A stretch of 64,000 nucleotides of DNA, taken from the NCBI GenBank assembly GCA_016718315.1, contig JADKDV010000008.1, forward strand, positions 1-64,000, written 5' to 3'. The notes below the pieces were generated by a model, which worked only from the letters and a program-made list of their open reading frames with translations, was not told the origin of the DNA and did not search any database. The stretch comes from Candidatus Obscuribacter sp. (GTDB taxonomy: Bacteria > Cyanobacteriota > Vampirovibrionia > Obscuribacterales > Obscuribacteraceae). Each line of letters opens with the position of its first letter. Within the stretch, counting starts at the first letter, position 1. The position numbers and the translations under genes are program-made. Positions 1 to 9,692 of the stretch are shown piece after piece.

Positions 1-155
1 CAACCAAATCGCTCCATCGCAAAGCTTCTGTGCAAAAACAATTGCGCCAGTGTAAAAATCGAATGTTTTCTTGTTTCCAATTTGTTCTCCAGATTAAAGT
101 TGGCCATCCCTGGCAAAAAGCGGCATCCTGCCTCAAACACAGCTCACGCAGTCAA
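1..155. other. No gene seen
   Basis: This is the edge of the window, downstream of the minus-strand lipid operon. I see no convincing coding frame and no clear T-tailed hairpin. The operon's terminator may lie here or beyond the window edge. Confidence 0.4.
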
Positions 156-836
156 TCAGTCAAATAGACGAGTGAAGAGTGACCACAGTCGCGCCAAATA
201 AGCCAAAGCCATTTGGAATAGGCTGGGACATTGCTCACAACCGCTCGGCTCAATGTGCTTGTTGCACTGACACTTGAGCGGATAGTCAATCTTGTGTGAG
301 CTGACAACCAGCCTCGGTCCTTGCTTAAATGATGCCCAGGCTCTAGCGGTTTGCTGAGTAGTACCACAGGCCTCTTTAATAACCCGCACCAGACAAGTCT
401 TATTACGACCGACCAGACCCCAGGCAGTGCTAGCGATACAGGCATTGATTAGCACGCCCACCACCCTAAAATGCTCCTGTGGATAGCTATGGGTCGCACA
501 TGCTGCAAGCGCCTCAGCCGAACCATCATCACCTTCTTTTATCACTCTGGCAAAGCGCTGATACTTGCCTTCCAGTAGTGACAGTATCGGTCTTACCGTT
601 GCACCATAGGTCTGAGGCTTAACCTCTACCAGCACAATAGCCCAGTTGCGAGCAATTGCTAGCTTTACCTGGGCTACCACTGACGGTATCAACTGGCTAT
701 CTTTGCAGCGCGCCAAAAAGGGCGGCTGCATGTCGACGATAACCAGTGTAACCGCTCCCTTTTGACGCTCGCTTGGATGCAGACTGTGAGCCAGCAGCCG
801 CGTTACAGCTTGCCCGTTCAAAGTCTCGGTGGCCAT
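156..836 (-). CDS. Isochorismatase-like cysteine hydrolase with C-terminal Cys cluster
   Basis: The protein is about 226 aa if started at the ATG at 836, five bases after the stop of the FadB-like gene; an in-frame start at 902 would overlap that gene. It has the isochorismatase-like fold signature: the Asp of VIVDMQ (residue 35), a Lys in the middle (VIKEGDDG) and the Cys of INACIAST, which match the Asp-Lys-Cys triad of cysteine hydrolases such as nicotinamidases. The substrate cannot be told. The C-terminus is unusual: a CxC and a CxxC pair (KCQCNKH, CEQCP), perhaps metal-binding, precede a hydrophobic last helix. It is the last gene of the eight-gene minus operon, so co-expression with beta-oxidation is likely, but a role in that pathway is inference. 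Confidence 0.7.
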   Translation of the reverse strand: MATETLNGQAVTRLLAHSLHPSERQKGAVTLVIVDMQPPFLARCKDSQLIPSVVAQVKLAIARNWAIVLVEVKPQTYGATVRPILSLLEGKYQRFARVIKEGDDGSAEALAACATHSYPQEHFRVVGVLINACIASTAWGLVGRNKTCLVRVIKEACGTTQQTARAWASFKQGPRLVVSSHKIDYPLKCQCNKHIEPSGCEQCPSLFQMALAYLARLWSLFTRLFD

Positions 837-841
837 TGCCG

Positions 842-3142
842 CTACTCGGTAACAGGATAGATATTGGTGCGTGACTGAGCGTGCTCTTTTAGCAATGCGC
901 AAGGCTCAAAGTTAGCACGCCACTCCTGACCGGGCTGACTGGCACCGATAGCGATATCACTGGACAGGTCGGCAAAAGTTTTGACACCGATCTGGTCGAT
1001 ATAACGCAATGGTCCACCCAGAGCTGGCGTAAAGCCGGTGCAAGTAACAAAAGCCAGGTCGATGATAAAGGGTTCAGCCGCGACACCTGCTTGCAAAACG
1101 CGCAGAGCCTCGTTTTGCATAGCGCCAACAATAAGCTCTTGCAAAGCCTGGTCAGCCATTTTTGCCGGTGTTTTACCAGCAGCGCTGAGCCCTGCTTCCA
1201 GACTTGTAGTCACCAGAGTATACGCAACGCTCAAGTTAGGCTTGCGGGTTTTAGCATCTTTGACTACTTTACCGTCCTTCCACTGATAAATGCCCTCGCC
1301 AGATTTGCGACCAAGATGGCCTTGACCCACCAACAAGCCAACTAGATCCAGTGACGGCACTTTCAGTCTGGCTCCATGCGCTTCGCCCAGTGTTTTAGCA
1401 ACGCTGCTCACCACATCAAGACCGACATAGTCCATCAATGTGCATGGACCCATAGGCATGCCAAAGTTAAGCATGGCTTTGTCGATAGCAAGTGGCGATA
1501 CACCCATAGCCATGAGGTTAGCTGCCATCGACAAGGAAGCACCCAAAATAGCGTTGACGATAAAGCCGGGATAGTTTGTGCAGGGTATCGGCAACTTACC
1601 CAGAGCATTGACGATAGCAATGGCAGTAGAGACAGTCTCCGCACTGGTACTGTCAATTGCAGGGATTTCGACTGCACCCATTTGCGATACAGGATTGAAG
1701 AAGTGCATACCGCAGAAGTTAGCTGGATTAGCCACGTGCGCCGCCAGATGCTCAAGATTGAGAGCCGACGTATTGGAGTAAATAAAATACGGCGTTGCTA
1801 CTACACGAGTGGCCATGACAGCATCGATTTGAGCATAGGTACTAAACTTGATTGCTTCGACCTCTGGCACTGCCTCGACAATGGCCTGACAGTTGATGAT
1901 GGCATCATAGCTTACCGAAGTTTTCAACTTACGTAGTTTGCTTTCGCCTTCGCTCACTGTGTACTTGCCAGAGCGCACACGGGCAGCCATCAGCTTGCCA
2001 ATTTCAGCTCCGGCTTTTTCCAAAAATTCCTCTTTGATATCAACCAGCACCACACTGTTAATAGCATCGGCACAAAGCGCTTCAAAAGCGATCTCACGCC
2101 CCATAACACCAGAACCAATCACTGCCAGATCGGTAACATTGTAAGCAGGACTTGTACTAGAGAGCTTTTTGGCACGGCTGCTATTCAATCGCAGCGCCAC
2201 CAGATTAGCTGATTGACTGCTAGTCACTCTCTCGCTAAATACCGCTGACTCATACTCCAGAGCTTCCTGCATGGGCATAGTCAGCGTCCTGATGGCAACA
2301 GTTGCCGCAGCCACAGGCGCCATGTAAACACCTGCCTGCTTTTTGACCTGTGCCAGGACCTGCTTAGCTGGCGCACCTTGTGCCTGTTTTGCCACAAAGC
2401 CTTTCCAACCAACCGGACTATAGCCTTTGTTGACGTTTAAGAGTTGGGCGACAGCGCGCTCAGCAACACCACCTTGAGGTTTACTGACAGCAGCACGCAA
2501 TACTCTGGCTCCCAATAAGATTGCAATAGCCCGGTCCAAACTGCCTTCCAGAGGTACTATCTCATCGACCAATCCGATTTTCCAGGCTTCGGCAGCAGTG
2601 ACATCAGAGCCACTAGCAATCATTGTCACAGCCTTGACTGTATCAATCAAGCGAGGCAACAGCACTGAGCCACCAAAGCCCGGGATGATGCCCAATTTGA
2701 CTTCAGGCAAGCCCATAACCACCGCACCATCAGCAATAGCAATGCGGAATGTGCACCATAAAGCCAACTCTAATCCACCTCCTTTGCAGGCACCATTGAT
2801 CAAAGCCAATGTAGGCACCCCAAGGTTTGAAAGCTTGGACAAAATGCCTTTGGCATTCATAGTCAGATCATAAGACGCTTTGGCAGACATAGACTGCAAC
2901 TGACCGATTTCGTTGACATCGGCTCCAGCTATGTAGCTACGCGATTTGGCGCTGGCAATTACTACACCGCGACAGTCTTTGTCTGCGGCTAATCTATCGA
3001 CAATCACATCCAGCTCACCAAGAGCGGCCTGGCTGAGCAAATTGACCTTGCCCGGGCTGTTAAACCAAATTATCGCCACACCACTTTCGTGATTTTCGAC
3101 GGTAAAATTGACAGCACTGTTATTTTCATTTGTGTTTGACAT
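842..3142 (-). CDS. fadB: Bifunctional enoyl-CoA hydratase / 3-hydroxyacyl-CoA dehydrogenase (FadB/FadJ-like)
   Basis: This protein of about 766 aa carries the two middle steps of fatty-acid beta-oxidation. The N-terminal crotonase domain shows the oxyanion-hole region SYIAGADV and the block GLPEVKLGIIPGFGG. The C-terminal dehydrogenase domain starts with the NAD-binding GSGVMG and has the catalytic His in GMHFFNP and the NYPGFIVN motif. Length and domain order match FadB/FadJ alpha subunits. The start at 3142 is preceded by GGAG at good spacing; a further in-frame ATG at 3169 would overlap the thiolase stop. It sits 23 bases behind the thiolase gene, the usual partner subunit, so the two probably form the beta-oxidation complex in the cytoplasm. 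Confidence 0.9.
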   Translation of the reverse strand: MSNTNENNSAVNFTVENHESGVAIIWFNSPGKVNLLSQAALGELDVIVDRLAADKDCRGVVIASAKSRSYIAGADVNEIGQLQSMSAKASYDLTMNAKGILSKLSNLGVPTLALINGACKGGGLELALWCTFRIAIADGAVVMGLPEVKLGIIPGFGGSVLLPRLIDTVKAVTMIASGSDVTAAEAWKIGLVDEIVPLEGSLDRAIAILLGARVLRAAVSKPQGGVAERAVAQLLNVNKGYSPVGWKGFVAKQAQGAPAKQVLAQVKKQAGVYMAPVAAATVAIRTLTMPMQEALEYESAVFSERVTSSQSANLVALRLNSSRAKKLSSTSPAYNVTDLAVIGSGVMGREIAFEALCADAINSVVLVDIKEEFLEKAGAEIGKLMAARVRSGKYTVSEGESKLRKLKTSVSYDAIINCQAIVEAVPEVEAIKFSTYAQIDAVMATRVVATPYFIYSNTSALNLEHLAAHVANPANFCGMHFFNPVSQMGAVEIPAIDSTSAETVSTAIAIVNALGKLPIPCTNYPGFIVNAILGASLSMAANLMAMGVSPLAIDKAMLNFGMPMGPCTLMDYVGLDVVSSVAKTLGEAHGARLKVPSLDLVGLLVGQGHLGRKSGEGIYQWKDGKVVKDAKTRKPNLSVAYTLVTTSLEAGLSAAGKTPAKMADQALQELIVGAMQNEALRVLQAGVAAEPFIIDLAFVTCTGFTPALGGPLRYIDQIGVKTFADLSSDIAIGASQPGQEWRANFEPCALLKEHAQSRTNIYPVTE

Positions 3143-3165
3143 TTGTATTCTCCAGTAAAATTTGA

Positions 3166-4425
3166 TCAAGCTAATTCAAGCAAACCAGCCGCACCCATAC
3201 CGCCACCCACACAAAGGGTAAAGACGGCATAGCGACCCTGTCTGTCGGCCAGCTCATAAGCAGCACTCGCAGCAATACGAGCGCCAGTCATACCCAGAGG
3301 ATGACTGAGCGAGATGCCACCACCATTACAATTGACCTTGCTTTGATCCAGACCAAGTACCTTGATGCAAGCAAGAGCCTGATAGCTAAAGGCTTCATTT
3401 AATTCCCAGTAGGCGATATCAGCAACAGTCAAACCATTTGCAATAAGCAAATCGTTGACAGCATTGACCGGACCAAGTCCCATCGAATGAGCATGGCGAC
3501 CACTGAAGCGCATGTCCACAAGGCGAGCCAGCGGTTTAACGCCAAGCTTAGCGGCCATCGCTCTGGTGCACATAACCACAGCACAAGCACCATCACCCAT
3601 GCCGGAAGCATTACCTGCGGTAATAAGACCAGTACCTGCCAGTGTAGGCAACTTAGCCAGGCTAGCTAGATTGGTCTTACGCGGATGCTCATCTGTGTCA
3701 ATAACACCGACTCCGGGTATGACCATGGCATCGATTTCACGAGCGAAGCGGCCGCTGGCAATTGCTCTAAGTGCTCGTTCTTGCGACTGAGCACTGTATT
3801 TGTCAGCATCTTCGCGGCTGATATCGAGCATGTTTGCCACAATCTGAGCTGTCTTGAGCATAAACAACTTGCCTGGATCACTGGCAATTGTGCGCGGTCC
3901 AAGACCGGTCTCGGCAATGCCAAAATATGGCAGCGGACCATAAGACTTAAACAGCTTGCGCAATGCCTTTGGCGAGCTTGTAGTAAGCCATTTGTTAAAG
4001 CCGCGATAACGCTCATGACCATCGACAATTAGCGGTGTCAAAGACATAGACTCGACACCGATGGCTACACCAAGCTCGATACGTCCGGCAACGATTTCGG
4101 AGTAAATTTGGTACAGTGCATTCATGCCGCTAGCGCACTGTTGTTGCACGGTAAAGCAATCGATGCTCTCCGGCAAACCAGCCATTTGAGTCGCCACCCG
4201 AGCAATATTGGGGGCAAAATAACTTTGCACAGCCTGACCACAAACAACCTTGTCAATCTGACTGAGGTGTTTGATTTTGGCTTTAGCCACAGCACATTTT
4301 AAGACATGGGCAGCCATCTCGGCCGCATCCACTGTGTGCAGCATACCGCCTGTTTTACCAATGGCAGTGCGACTGGTTGCGACCAGGACTACCTCATTAC
4401 CATTTTCGGTATTTTGAGTGTTCAT
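3166..4425 (-). CDS. fadA: Acetyl-CoA acyltransferase (thiolase, FadA-like)
   Basis: A thiolase of 419 aa that cleaves 3-ketoacyl-CoA with CoA, the last step of beta-oxidation. The nucleophilic Cys lies in VQQQCASGMNAL. The motif NEAFSYQALA, the His of GGGISLSHPLG and the second active-site Cys in TLCVGGGMG are all present, so it should be active. Its length is typical of the family. The start is backed by AGGAG seven bases upstream. It directly precedes the FadB-like gene in the same transcript and follows two small unknown genes. A biosynthetic acetoacetyl-CoA thiolase role cannot be excluded, but the neighbour argues for degradation. Confidence 0.9.
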   Translation of the reverse strand: MNTQNTENGNEVVLVATSRTAIGKTGGMLHTVDAAEMAAHVLKCAVAKAKIKHLSQIDKVVCGQAVQSYFAPNIARVATQMAGLPESIDCFTVQQQCASGMNALYQIYSEIVAGRIELGVAIGVESMSLTPLIVDGHERYRGFNKWLTTSSPKALRKLFKSYGPLPYFGIAETGLGPRTIASDPGKLFMLKTAQIVANMLDISREDADKYSAQSQERALRAIASGRFAREIDAMVIPGVGVIDTDEHPRKTNLASLAKLPTLAGTGLITAGNASGMGDGACAVVMCTRAMAAKLGVKPLARLVDMRFSGRHAHSMGLGPVNAVNDLLIANGLTVADIAYWELNEAFSYQALACIKVLGLDQSKVNCNGGGISLSHPLGMTGARIAASAAYELADRQGRYAVFTLCVGGGMGAAGLLELA

Positions 4426-4437
4426 AACATTCTCCTG

Positions 4438-4791
4438 TTATTTAAAATTGCTAAACAGACGGACAAAAACCCGTCCAATTGAGGACCACAAACTCATGAC
4501 AAAGCTGACAATTAAGCCAGCGCCAAGGATCCAGCAGACAAAGCAAGCTGATAGCAAAGCAGCACTAATGAGCATGCTGAGCCAGATCCACACACAGGCG
4601 ATCTCGCTAAACAGTTCCCATGTTAAGGGCTCTGATCCTGAGGATTCAAGACCCACTTTTAAGATCAGCGCAAAGACAGCAAAGCCCGCGCTGAACATCA
4701 CTACCGGTGGTGCCCAGAACAGTGCTATGCACATTACAATACTGGCGACAAAAGCGGCCGCTAGTGTCAATACAAAATTTTCACGGTTCAT
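4438..4791 (-). CDS. Small membrane protein, unknown
   Basis: I do not recognise this 117-aa protein. It has about three hydrophobic segments (near residues 8-28, 30-48 and 65-100) separated by one charged stretch with SSGSEP, so it is an inner-membrane protein. It lies between an unknown gene and the thiolase with gaps of 29 and 12 bases, so it is part of the lipid operon. A helper role for lipid handling would be inference. The codon use is of the ordinary type. Confidence 0.6.
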   Translation of the reverse strand: MNRENFVLTLAAAFVASIVMCIALFWAPPVVMFSAGFAVFALILKVGLESSGSEPLTWELFSEIACVWIWLSMLISAALLSACFVCWILGAGLIVSFVMSLWSSIGRVFVRLFSNFK

Positions 4792-4820
4792 TTGAATATT
4801 CCAGATTTAAAATCAATTTG

Positions 4821-5585
4821 TTAAAAGGGAAAGGCCACCAGCGAAGTGTTATGCAAGCGGTGGGCCAATTTGCCAGAGACAAAGCACTGCCAGGCAGCAC
4901 TCTCAGGCAGACGTTGAAGCAGTCCTTCGGGATGCCAGTCTAGTGTTGCAGCGATGGAGCGGACAGCAGCACAATGTTTTTGTGCTAAATACTCTTTGTC
5001 GATAGTGTTGCAGACACGAGCCAATAGCAAGCGTATCAGTCCTATCTTAAAAAGCCTGTCCTGATTTGTGTCCTGTACACCAGGTGTAAATGAGTCGCCT
5101 GCCAATTCGTTTAGCTCAACCTTGAGCAAATTCTCGAGCGCACCCAGCCTCTGTACCATTTCTCCCCAGCAAGGCACCTGCGACATGTACTCCTCAAGTT
5201 GAGGAGTATCTTTGTGAGTATTGCAATAGCCTCGCAAAACGCGCAACTTCATCGCATAATGCAAAGCATCGAGCAAAGGCTGCCAGGGCTTAATTGTTGT
5301 ATCTCTATTGGTATCGGCAGCAATTGCATGACTCAATCTCGCGCTATACCAGATAGCCAATCGCAAGACTATCTGCTTTACTTGACTGAGCATGTCAGCT
5401 TCGGTGGCAACATTGAGTGCAGTCAAAAGTATTTTTTCGCAGGCATTGTTGCCTCCATTTTGACCCACAGCACCGGCCAATTGGAGCAGCACATCTACAT
5501 CTTGCTCAGCACTCTGTGCTGATTCCATGGCTATCACAGGACCACCTGTAAAAACCAAACTGTTACTAACAGTGAGTTGTTGCAT
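4821..5585 (-). CDS. Unknown helical protein in lipid operon
   Basis: I do not recognise this 254-aa protein. It lacks a signal peptide and clear membrane segments and looks mainly helical, rich in Leu, Ala and Gln, with several scattered Cys. No catalytic motif is visible. The start ATG follows a CTGGAA-type site that resembles the one before the next gene downstream. It lies 21 bases behind the EamA transporter gene, so it is co-transcribed with it. Confidence 0.6.
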   Translation of the reverse strand: MQQLTVSNSLVFTGGPVIAMESAQSAEQDVDVLLQLAGAVGQNGGNNACEKILLTALNVATEADMLSQVKQIVLRLAIWYSARLSHAIAADTNRDTTIKPWQPLLDALHYAMKLRVLRGYCNTHKDTPQLEEYMSQVPCWGEMVQRLGALENLLKVELNELAGDSFTPGVQDTNQDRLFKIGLIRLLLARVCNTIDKEYLAQKHCAAVRSIAATLDWHPEGLLQRLPESAAWQCFVSGKLAHRLHNTSLVAFPF

Positions 5586-5606
5586 AGTAAATTCCAGGTT
5601 TAAAAA

Positions 5607-6677
5607 TTAGTGTTCATGCTTATGATGCATGTCCGGGTAATGGACGTGGTCATGCACAACAGGCTCATGCCTGTGCCAGTGACTGTGCGCCCCCTTACCG
5701 ACCTCAAAATCATGCTCATGGTTATGGTGCAAGTCATGCACATGTCTGTGCTCATGCTCTACCAACTTATGACTGTGCTCATGACTGTGACTCTCGCTGA
5801 GATGCAGATAAAGACCCAGCGCCATCAAAAGACCAGAGGCAAGTATCGTGCCAGTAATAACCTCATGCAATAAGACTATCGAGAGTCCAGCCGAGACAAA
5901 AGGTGCCATGGCAAAGTACGCGCCGGTGCGCGCTGTGCCCAGATGTCTCAAAGCCAGGACAAAGAGCATTAGACTGACGCCATAGCCAAGGCAACCAACC
6001 ACTAGAGCCAACGCCAGCTCCCAGGACCCGGGTAATGGCTGCTGCAAAGTAAGGGCAATAGTAAAATTGACAAGACCGGCCACAAGCCCTTTGATACAAG
6101 TAATCTGCGCGGGACTGGACCCAGCAATCTTACCTGTACAATTATTGTCTATTGCCCAGCCCAGACAAGCTGCCACAATCGGTATAACACCAGGATTAAT
6201 AGCGATAGTCTGACCAAATTGCACAGACAAAAGCACACTACCAGCAATTATGGCGCTAAAGCCAAGAGCTATGCGGCGGTCAAAGTTTTCGCCAAAGACA
6301 AACCAGGCGATAAGGGCGGTAAATACTCCCTCTAGATTGAGGAAGAGAGATGCACTGGTAGCCGGCGCCACAGCCAGTCCCGTCATAAGCAGTACGGGAG
6401 CCAGAATACCACCACAGACAGTGGCACCACAAAGCCAGGGCAAATCTGCTCTTTTAAGACTGGCTTCTCCTTTGTTTGTCTTACTTGAGCACAAGCCAAC
6501 CAGCAAGTACAAACCGAGCCCCATGCTTGCGCCGAGATAAAACAGACTAGAGAGCATCAAAGGTGCCACATGCTCTAACAGTGCCTTAGCAAGCGGTGTC
6601 GTCATGCCAAAGAGCAAGGCAGCAGCCAGTGCATAAATCACACCTCTGATTGGTGCTTTTGCAGGTTTGTTTTCCAT
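5607..6677 (-). CDS. EamA/DMT-family transporter with histidine-rich tail
   Basis: A 356-aa inner-membrane protein with about ten transmembrane helices in two repeats, as in EamA (drug/metabolite) transporters. The first repeat opens with ALLFGMTTPLAKALLE and ends near FGENFDRRIALG. The second ends in the LLHEVITGTILASG region. The last 60 residues or so are exceptional: about one third His with many HxH and HEH units, a likely cytoplasmic or periplasmic metal-binding tail of the kind seen on Zn, Ni or Co handling proteins. The family normally moves metabolites, so the tail suggests metal sensing or metal export, but that is inference. The lipoprotein gene just upstream is also His-rich, supporting a shared metal theme. 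Confidence 0.8.
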   Translation of the reverse strand: MENKPAKAPIRGVIYALAAALLFGMTTPLAKALLEHVAPLMLSSLFYLGASMGLGLYLLVGLCSSKTNKGEASLKRADLPWLCGATVCGGILAPVLLMTGLAVAPATSASLFLNLEGVFTALIAWFVFGENFDRRIALGFSAIIAGSVLLSVQFGQTIAINPGVIPIVAACLGWAIDNNCTGKIAGSSPAQITCIKGLVAGLVNFTIALTLQQPLPGSWELALALVVGCLGYGVSLMLFVLALRHLGTARTGAYFAMAPFVSAGLSIVLLHEVITGTILASGLLMALGLYLHLSESHSHEHSHKLVEHEHRHVHDLHHNHEHDFEVGKGAHSHWHRHEPVVHDHVHYPDMHHKHEH

Positions 6678-6691
6678 AATTCCCCCTGCTT

Positions 6692-8179
6692 TTAGAAGAC
6701 TCGACCAGGTCTAATTCTGATGTTAAACATAAAGCTTAGCGGACTTGAGCCGTAAATTGGTTCAAGCTCTTTGGGTACCAGATAACTTGTCACATCAAGA
6801 CCAAGTCCCACCCGCACAAGCGAGGAGGCATAAACATCCCGGGCATAACCTGCCGTTAGAGCACAAACAGTGCTATTGCCCAGAGGGACATGATGCTCTT
6901 CTTCTCCAGGACCACCCTCATCGTGCTCCAGACCGGCTTTGCCATAGATATTGCTATCAGTCAAACCTGGCTTGTTGACACACTCTCCGCGTCCATAGAT
7001 ATAATTGCGATCGTAAAAGTTTACTGTACCTTCCACCAACGCTCCCGACAAAGTACCGTGACTTTCTTTATTGTGTCCGAGTACTCCAGATAAAGCTACA
7101 TACCCTTCATCAAAGCGCTTAGAATATTGAGCAAAGACAGTATAGCGATCCATGTCACCTGGATGCAATGGTTCAGCGTTATGAACACGACCATAGGAGG
7201 CACCTATGACCCAGTTTTGGGTAGGTGCATATTGCACTCTCAACGAGTAACTATCAAAGCCTCCGGCAGAGATTGTATAACGGTCTTCGCCCGGCTCCTG
7301 CCCTCTAAACACAGATGCGCCAATGCGCAATTTGTCGATTTCGACACCAGCACTAAAAACACCATTTGTGATATGACCCGCATCCTGACAGTGGTGACAA
7401 AGCGGCACGCCCGGGTTTTCTAAAGCTGAGGCGCGGTGCATAAAGGCAGTCGGTCCTTCCTCGCGATCGCCAGGCAAGCCAAAGTAGAGATAATATCTAA
7501 AGTGATCAGAGAGCCTCTGGGTAAACGCCACAGACATTTCCGAAAACAAATTGTGGGGGTGCTGAGCATCTACAATTTCTCGCCCACCATAGGTCTCGCC
7601 AGTCTGAAAGAGCTGAGGCACACCGCCCGCTGGAGTGGTGAAAGGCTCAGCTGTAAGCATAGCTCTAAACTGAAAGGCCGAGTCACCAAACACAGGCACC
7701 TCGCAGGAGCCCATCAACCAATTTTGTGATTGAAATCGAGAGACGCCGCGTGGTCCACCCTGACTATTAAAGCTAGCTTTAAGCTCAGCGTGCACCATAC
7801 AACGGGCCCGGTCTTCAAACAAATTGAAGTGCCACATATAAGCTGGACTGTCAGCTGGTATCAAGCTAGTGCCTGAGCCAATTGCCGTCATCGTTTGATA
7901 GGGACCGCCAAAATTGGAGGGCATTGCGCCATGATCATGATGACCTTCATGCCCAGAGTGATCTGTGTCACCACTGCCGCCTGGTTGAGACATCATCTTT
8001 TTGTGTTCTTCCTCAGACATGCCCGTCATCGAGCCGTGATCTATAGCGTGATTCACAGCCTGGTCAGCGCCATTAGTGAGCGCTGGTGGAGCATCATCAA
8101 TCGTCTTTTTGGGAGTGCTTGAGCAACCCAAAATGGCTAATGACAATACTGCCAAAATAAAAGTCGTAGCAAATTTCAT
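6692..8179 (-). CDS. His-rich lipoprotein with beta-barrel-like body
   Basis: A 495-aa exported lipoprotein. The N-terminus is a lipoprotein signal with lipobox LGC (Cys about residue 19), followed by a Met/His-rich stretch (residues about 45-85; HGSMTGMSEEEHKKMM, DHSGHEGHHDHGAM) that looks able to bind copper or another soft metal. The body has alternating aromatic strands and ends in FNIRIRPGRVF, as expected for an outer-membrane barrel. The block LFQTGETYGGR...QHPHNLFSEM resembles, from memory, uncharacterised proteins found beside heavy-metal resistance genes. It lies 14 bases ahead of the His-tailed transporter. A metal-linked surface role is a reasonable inference. Confidence 0.65.
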   Translation of the reverse strand: MKFATTFILAVLSLAILGCSSTPKKTIDDAPPALTNGADQAVNHAIDHGSMTGMSEEEHKKMMSQPGGSGDTDHSGHEGHHDHGAMPSNFGGPYQTMTAIGSGTSLIPADSPAYMWHFNLFEDRARCMVHAELKASFNSQGGPRGVSRFQSQNWLMGSCEVPVFGDSAFQFRAMLTAEPFTTPAGGVPQLFQTGETYGGREIVDAQHPHNLFSEMSVAFTQRLSDHFRYYLYFGLPGDREEGPTAFMHRASALENPGVPLCHHCQDAGHITNGVFSAGVEIDKLRIGASVFRGQEPGEDRYTISAGGFDSYSLRVQYAPTQNWVIGASYGRVHNAEPLHPGDMDRYTVFAQYSKRFDEGYVALSGVLGHNKESHGTLSGALVEGTVNFYDRNYIYGRGECVNKPGLTDSNIYGKAGLEHDEGGPGEEEHHVPLGNSTVCALTAGYARDVYASSLVRVGLGLDVTSYLVPKELEPIYGSSPLSFMFNIRIRPGRVF

Positions 8180-8199
8180 CGTAAATTCTCGCGAGTTAG

Positions 8200-9309
8200 T
8201 TACTTAGAATCAGCACTACTTGAGACCGGTGAGCATTCAAGTTGTTGGCTGGTAAACGAAAGCCCATCAAACACTGTATCCAGCTGTGTGGGTAGAACAT
8301 CTTTGAGATATGGCTTACGACGACCGGCAAGTAATAGCAGCGCCTGCAAACCTCTCTCACGAGCACGGTGCAGAGCACAGCCGCTTAGCAGTCCGTGCTT
8401 TTCAAATGCTTCCACAGCAGACATGTAGCCAGACAAAATCATCTGCCACTTCTCACGCTGACTCAGCCTGAATTTAAACGAACCAGAAATCGGTAGCGCT
8501 GGACGCACAATAATGCGCTCATAGTTAGCGGGCGCTGGATCTGGCAGATTAGCAGTGACGACGTTTTCGTCCTTCCACTGTGTATCAAAAACCTTATCCA
8601 ACATCTGGTGCAAGTGACTTCTATCTTCGCCAACGTTGACTACAACCAGACAACTATCTTCAAGAGCAAAGAGCTTCTCAGGTACAGACATTGGACAACG
8701 TCCCTCTGGGCTGTATCCGCCATCAATAAGCAAATGCTCCTCACCGGCATCATCAATCCAAGGCACTGGGTCTAGCAAAAACGGCACTGCACAAGTAGCC
8801 CGGATGGCGGCACTCATAGAAACCACGTTTTTAGAAAGTGAAGCCATTACACCGTCGTCTTGCGCATGCAATACACCGTTTCTGGTCATAATCACTGGAC
8901 GCTGATGCGAGAGAGCCATTGTCCAAAACAATTTTGGCCAGTCAGGCACATTGGTGTCAAAATATTGCCCCATCAAAGTGGCATCAAGTGCACCAACACG
9001 CTCTGGTGGGTCAATTGGCTTGCGATCGCGAATAACCTGAGCTAAAAACTGCAACAGTGAGACGCGGCGAGTGACAAGTTTGTCAAAATCAGTCTTCAAG
9101 ACTTCCTTGAGTAACGCACTGGCGTCTGGATTAGTGGCAATCAAACTGGCAGGCATCGAGCCTCCGCTGACGCCACCGATTGAGCGAAATTTACCGAAAT
9201 TAGCCTGACTTAACGCTAGGACCACACCAGTACCAAAAAGAATTGCTCTGGAACCACCTGTGCCTATGAGTAAATTGACGTCACGCTGAGTATGATTTGT
9301 ATCAGTCAT
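8200..9309 (-). CDS. Patatin-like phospholipase
   Basis: About 369 aa when started at the ATG at 9309, which has GGAGA seven bases upstream; an upstream in-frame start at 9393 has no such support. The patatin fold is shown by the oxyanion motif TGGSRAILFGTG, the nucleophile elbow GVSGGS (GxSxG) and the catalytic Asp in LLIDGGYSPEG. It should be a Ser-Asp dyad lipase that releases fatty acids from phospholipids or stored lipid. No signal peptide is seen, so it probably acts in the cytoplasm. As first gene of the operon it would feed fatty acids to the thiolase and FadB-like enzymes at the other end. Confidence 0.85.
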   Translation of the reverse strand: MTDTNHTQRDVNLLIGTGGSRAILFGTGVVLALSQANFGKFRSIGGVSGGSMPASLIATNPDASALLKEVLKTDFDKLVTRRVSLLQFLAQVIRDRKPIDPPERVGALDATLMGQYFDTNVPDWPKLFWTMALSHQRPVIMTRNGVLHAQDDGVMASLSKNVVSMSAAIRATCAVPFLLDPVPWIDDAGEEHLLIDGGYSPEGRCPMSVPEKLFALEDSCLVVVNVGEDRSHLHQMLDKVFDTQWKDENVVTANLPDPAPANYERIIVRPALPISGSFKFRLSQREKWQMILSGYMSAVEAFEKHGLLSGCALHRARERGLQALLLLAGRRKPYLKDVLPTQLDTVFDGLSFTSQQLECSPVSSSADSK

Positions 9310-9692
9310 GGGATTTCTCCAAAAAAAAGACCAGACGGCTGCCCGGCATAGATACTGCTTCTCCTGGAAGTGGAAAAGTATTCGCTGCGTCAAAAGAGAT
9401 GCGGTATCTGGTTAAAAGAAAGCCTCGCGGCAATTGGAAATGAATTACTACTTGACTATGACTATTGAGAAACCAACTCCACAACTAGTAATCATGAGAA
9501 TTTGCTTTGATAGACTGTGTTTATAAGATCTAAGTGGAAATACAGGTATCTTTGATAAAACTGTCTCAGAGAATGAGAGCGCAAGAGAGCTGAAATAGAG
9601 GTCCTTAATCCTTCAAAGGCGCGCTAGTCTCAGAGATTAGCAACACAAGTGTCAGGCAAACAATGAACACGCGCTCACACTTGCTAAAATAA
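9310..9692. other. Divergent intergenic region
   Basis: This region separates the minus lipid operon from a plus-strand gene and should hold both promoters. I see AT-rich stretches but no promoter pair I would assign with confidence. The repeated element CTCAGAGA occurs at about 9564 and 9630. Confidence 0.35.
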
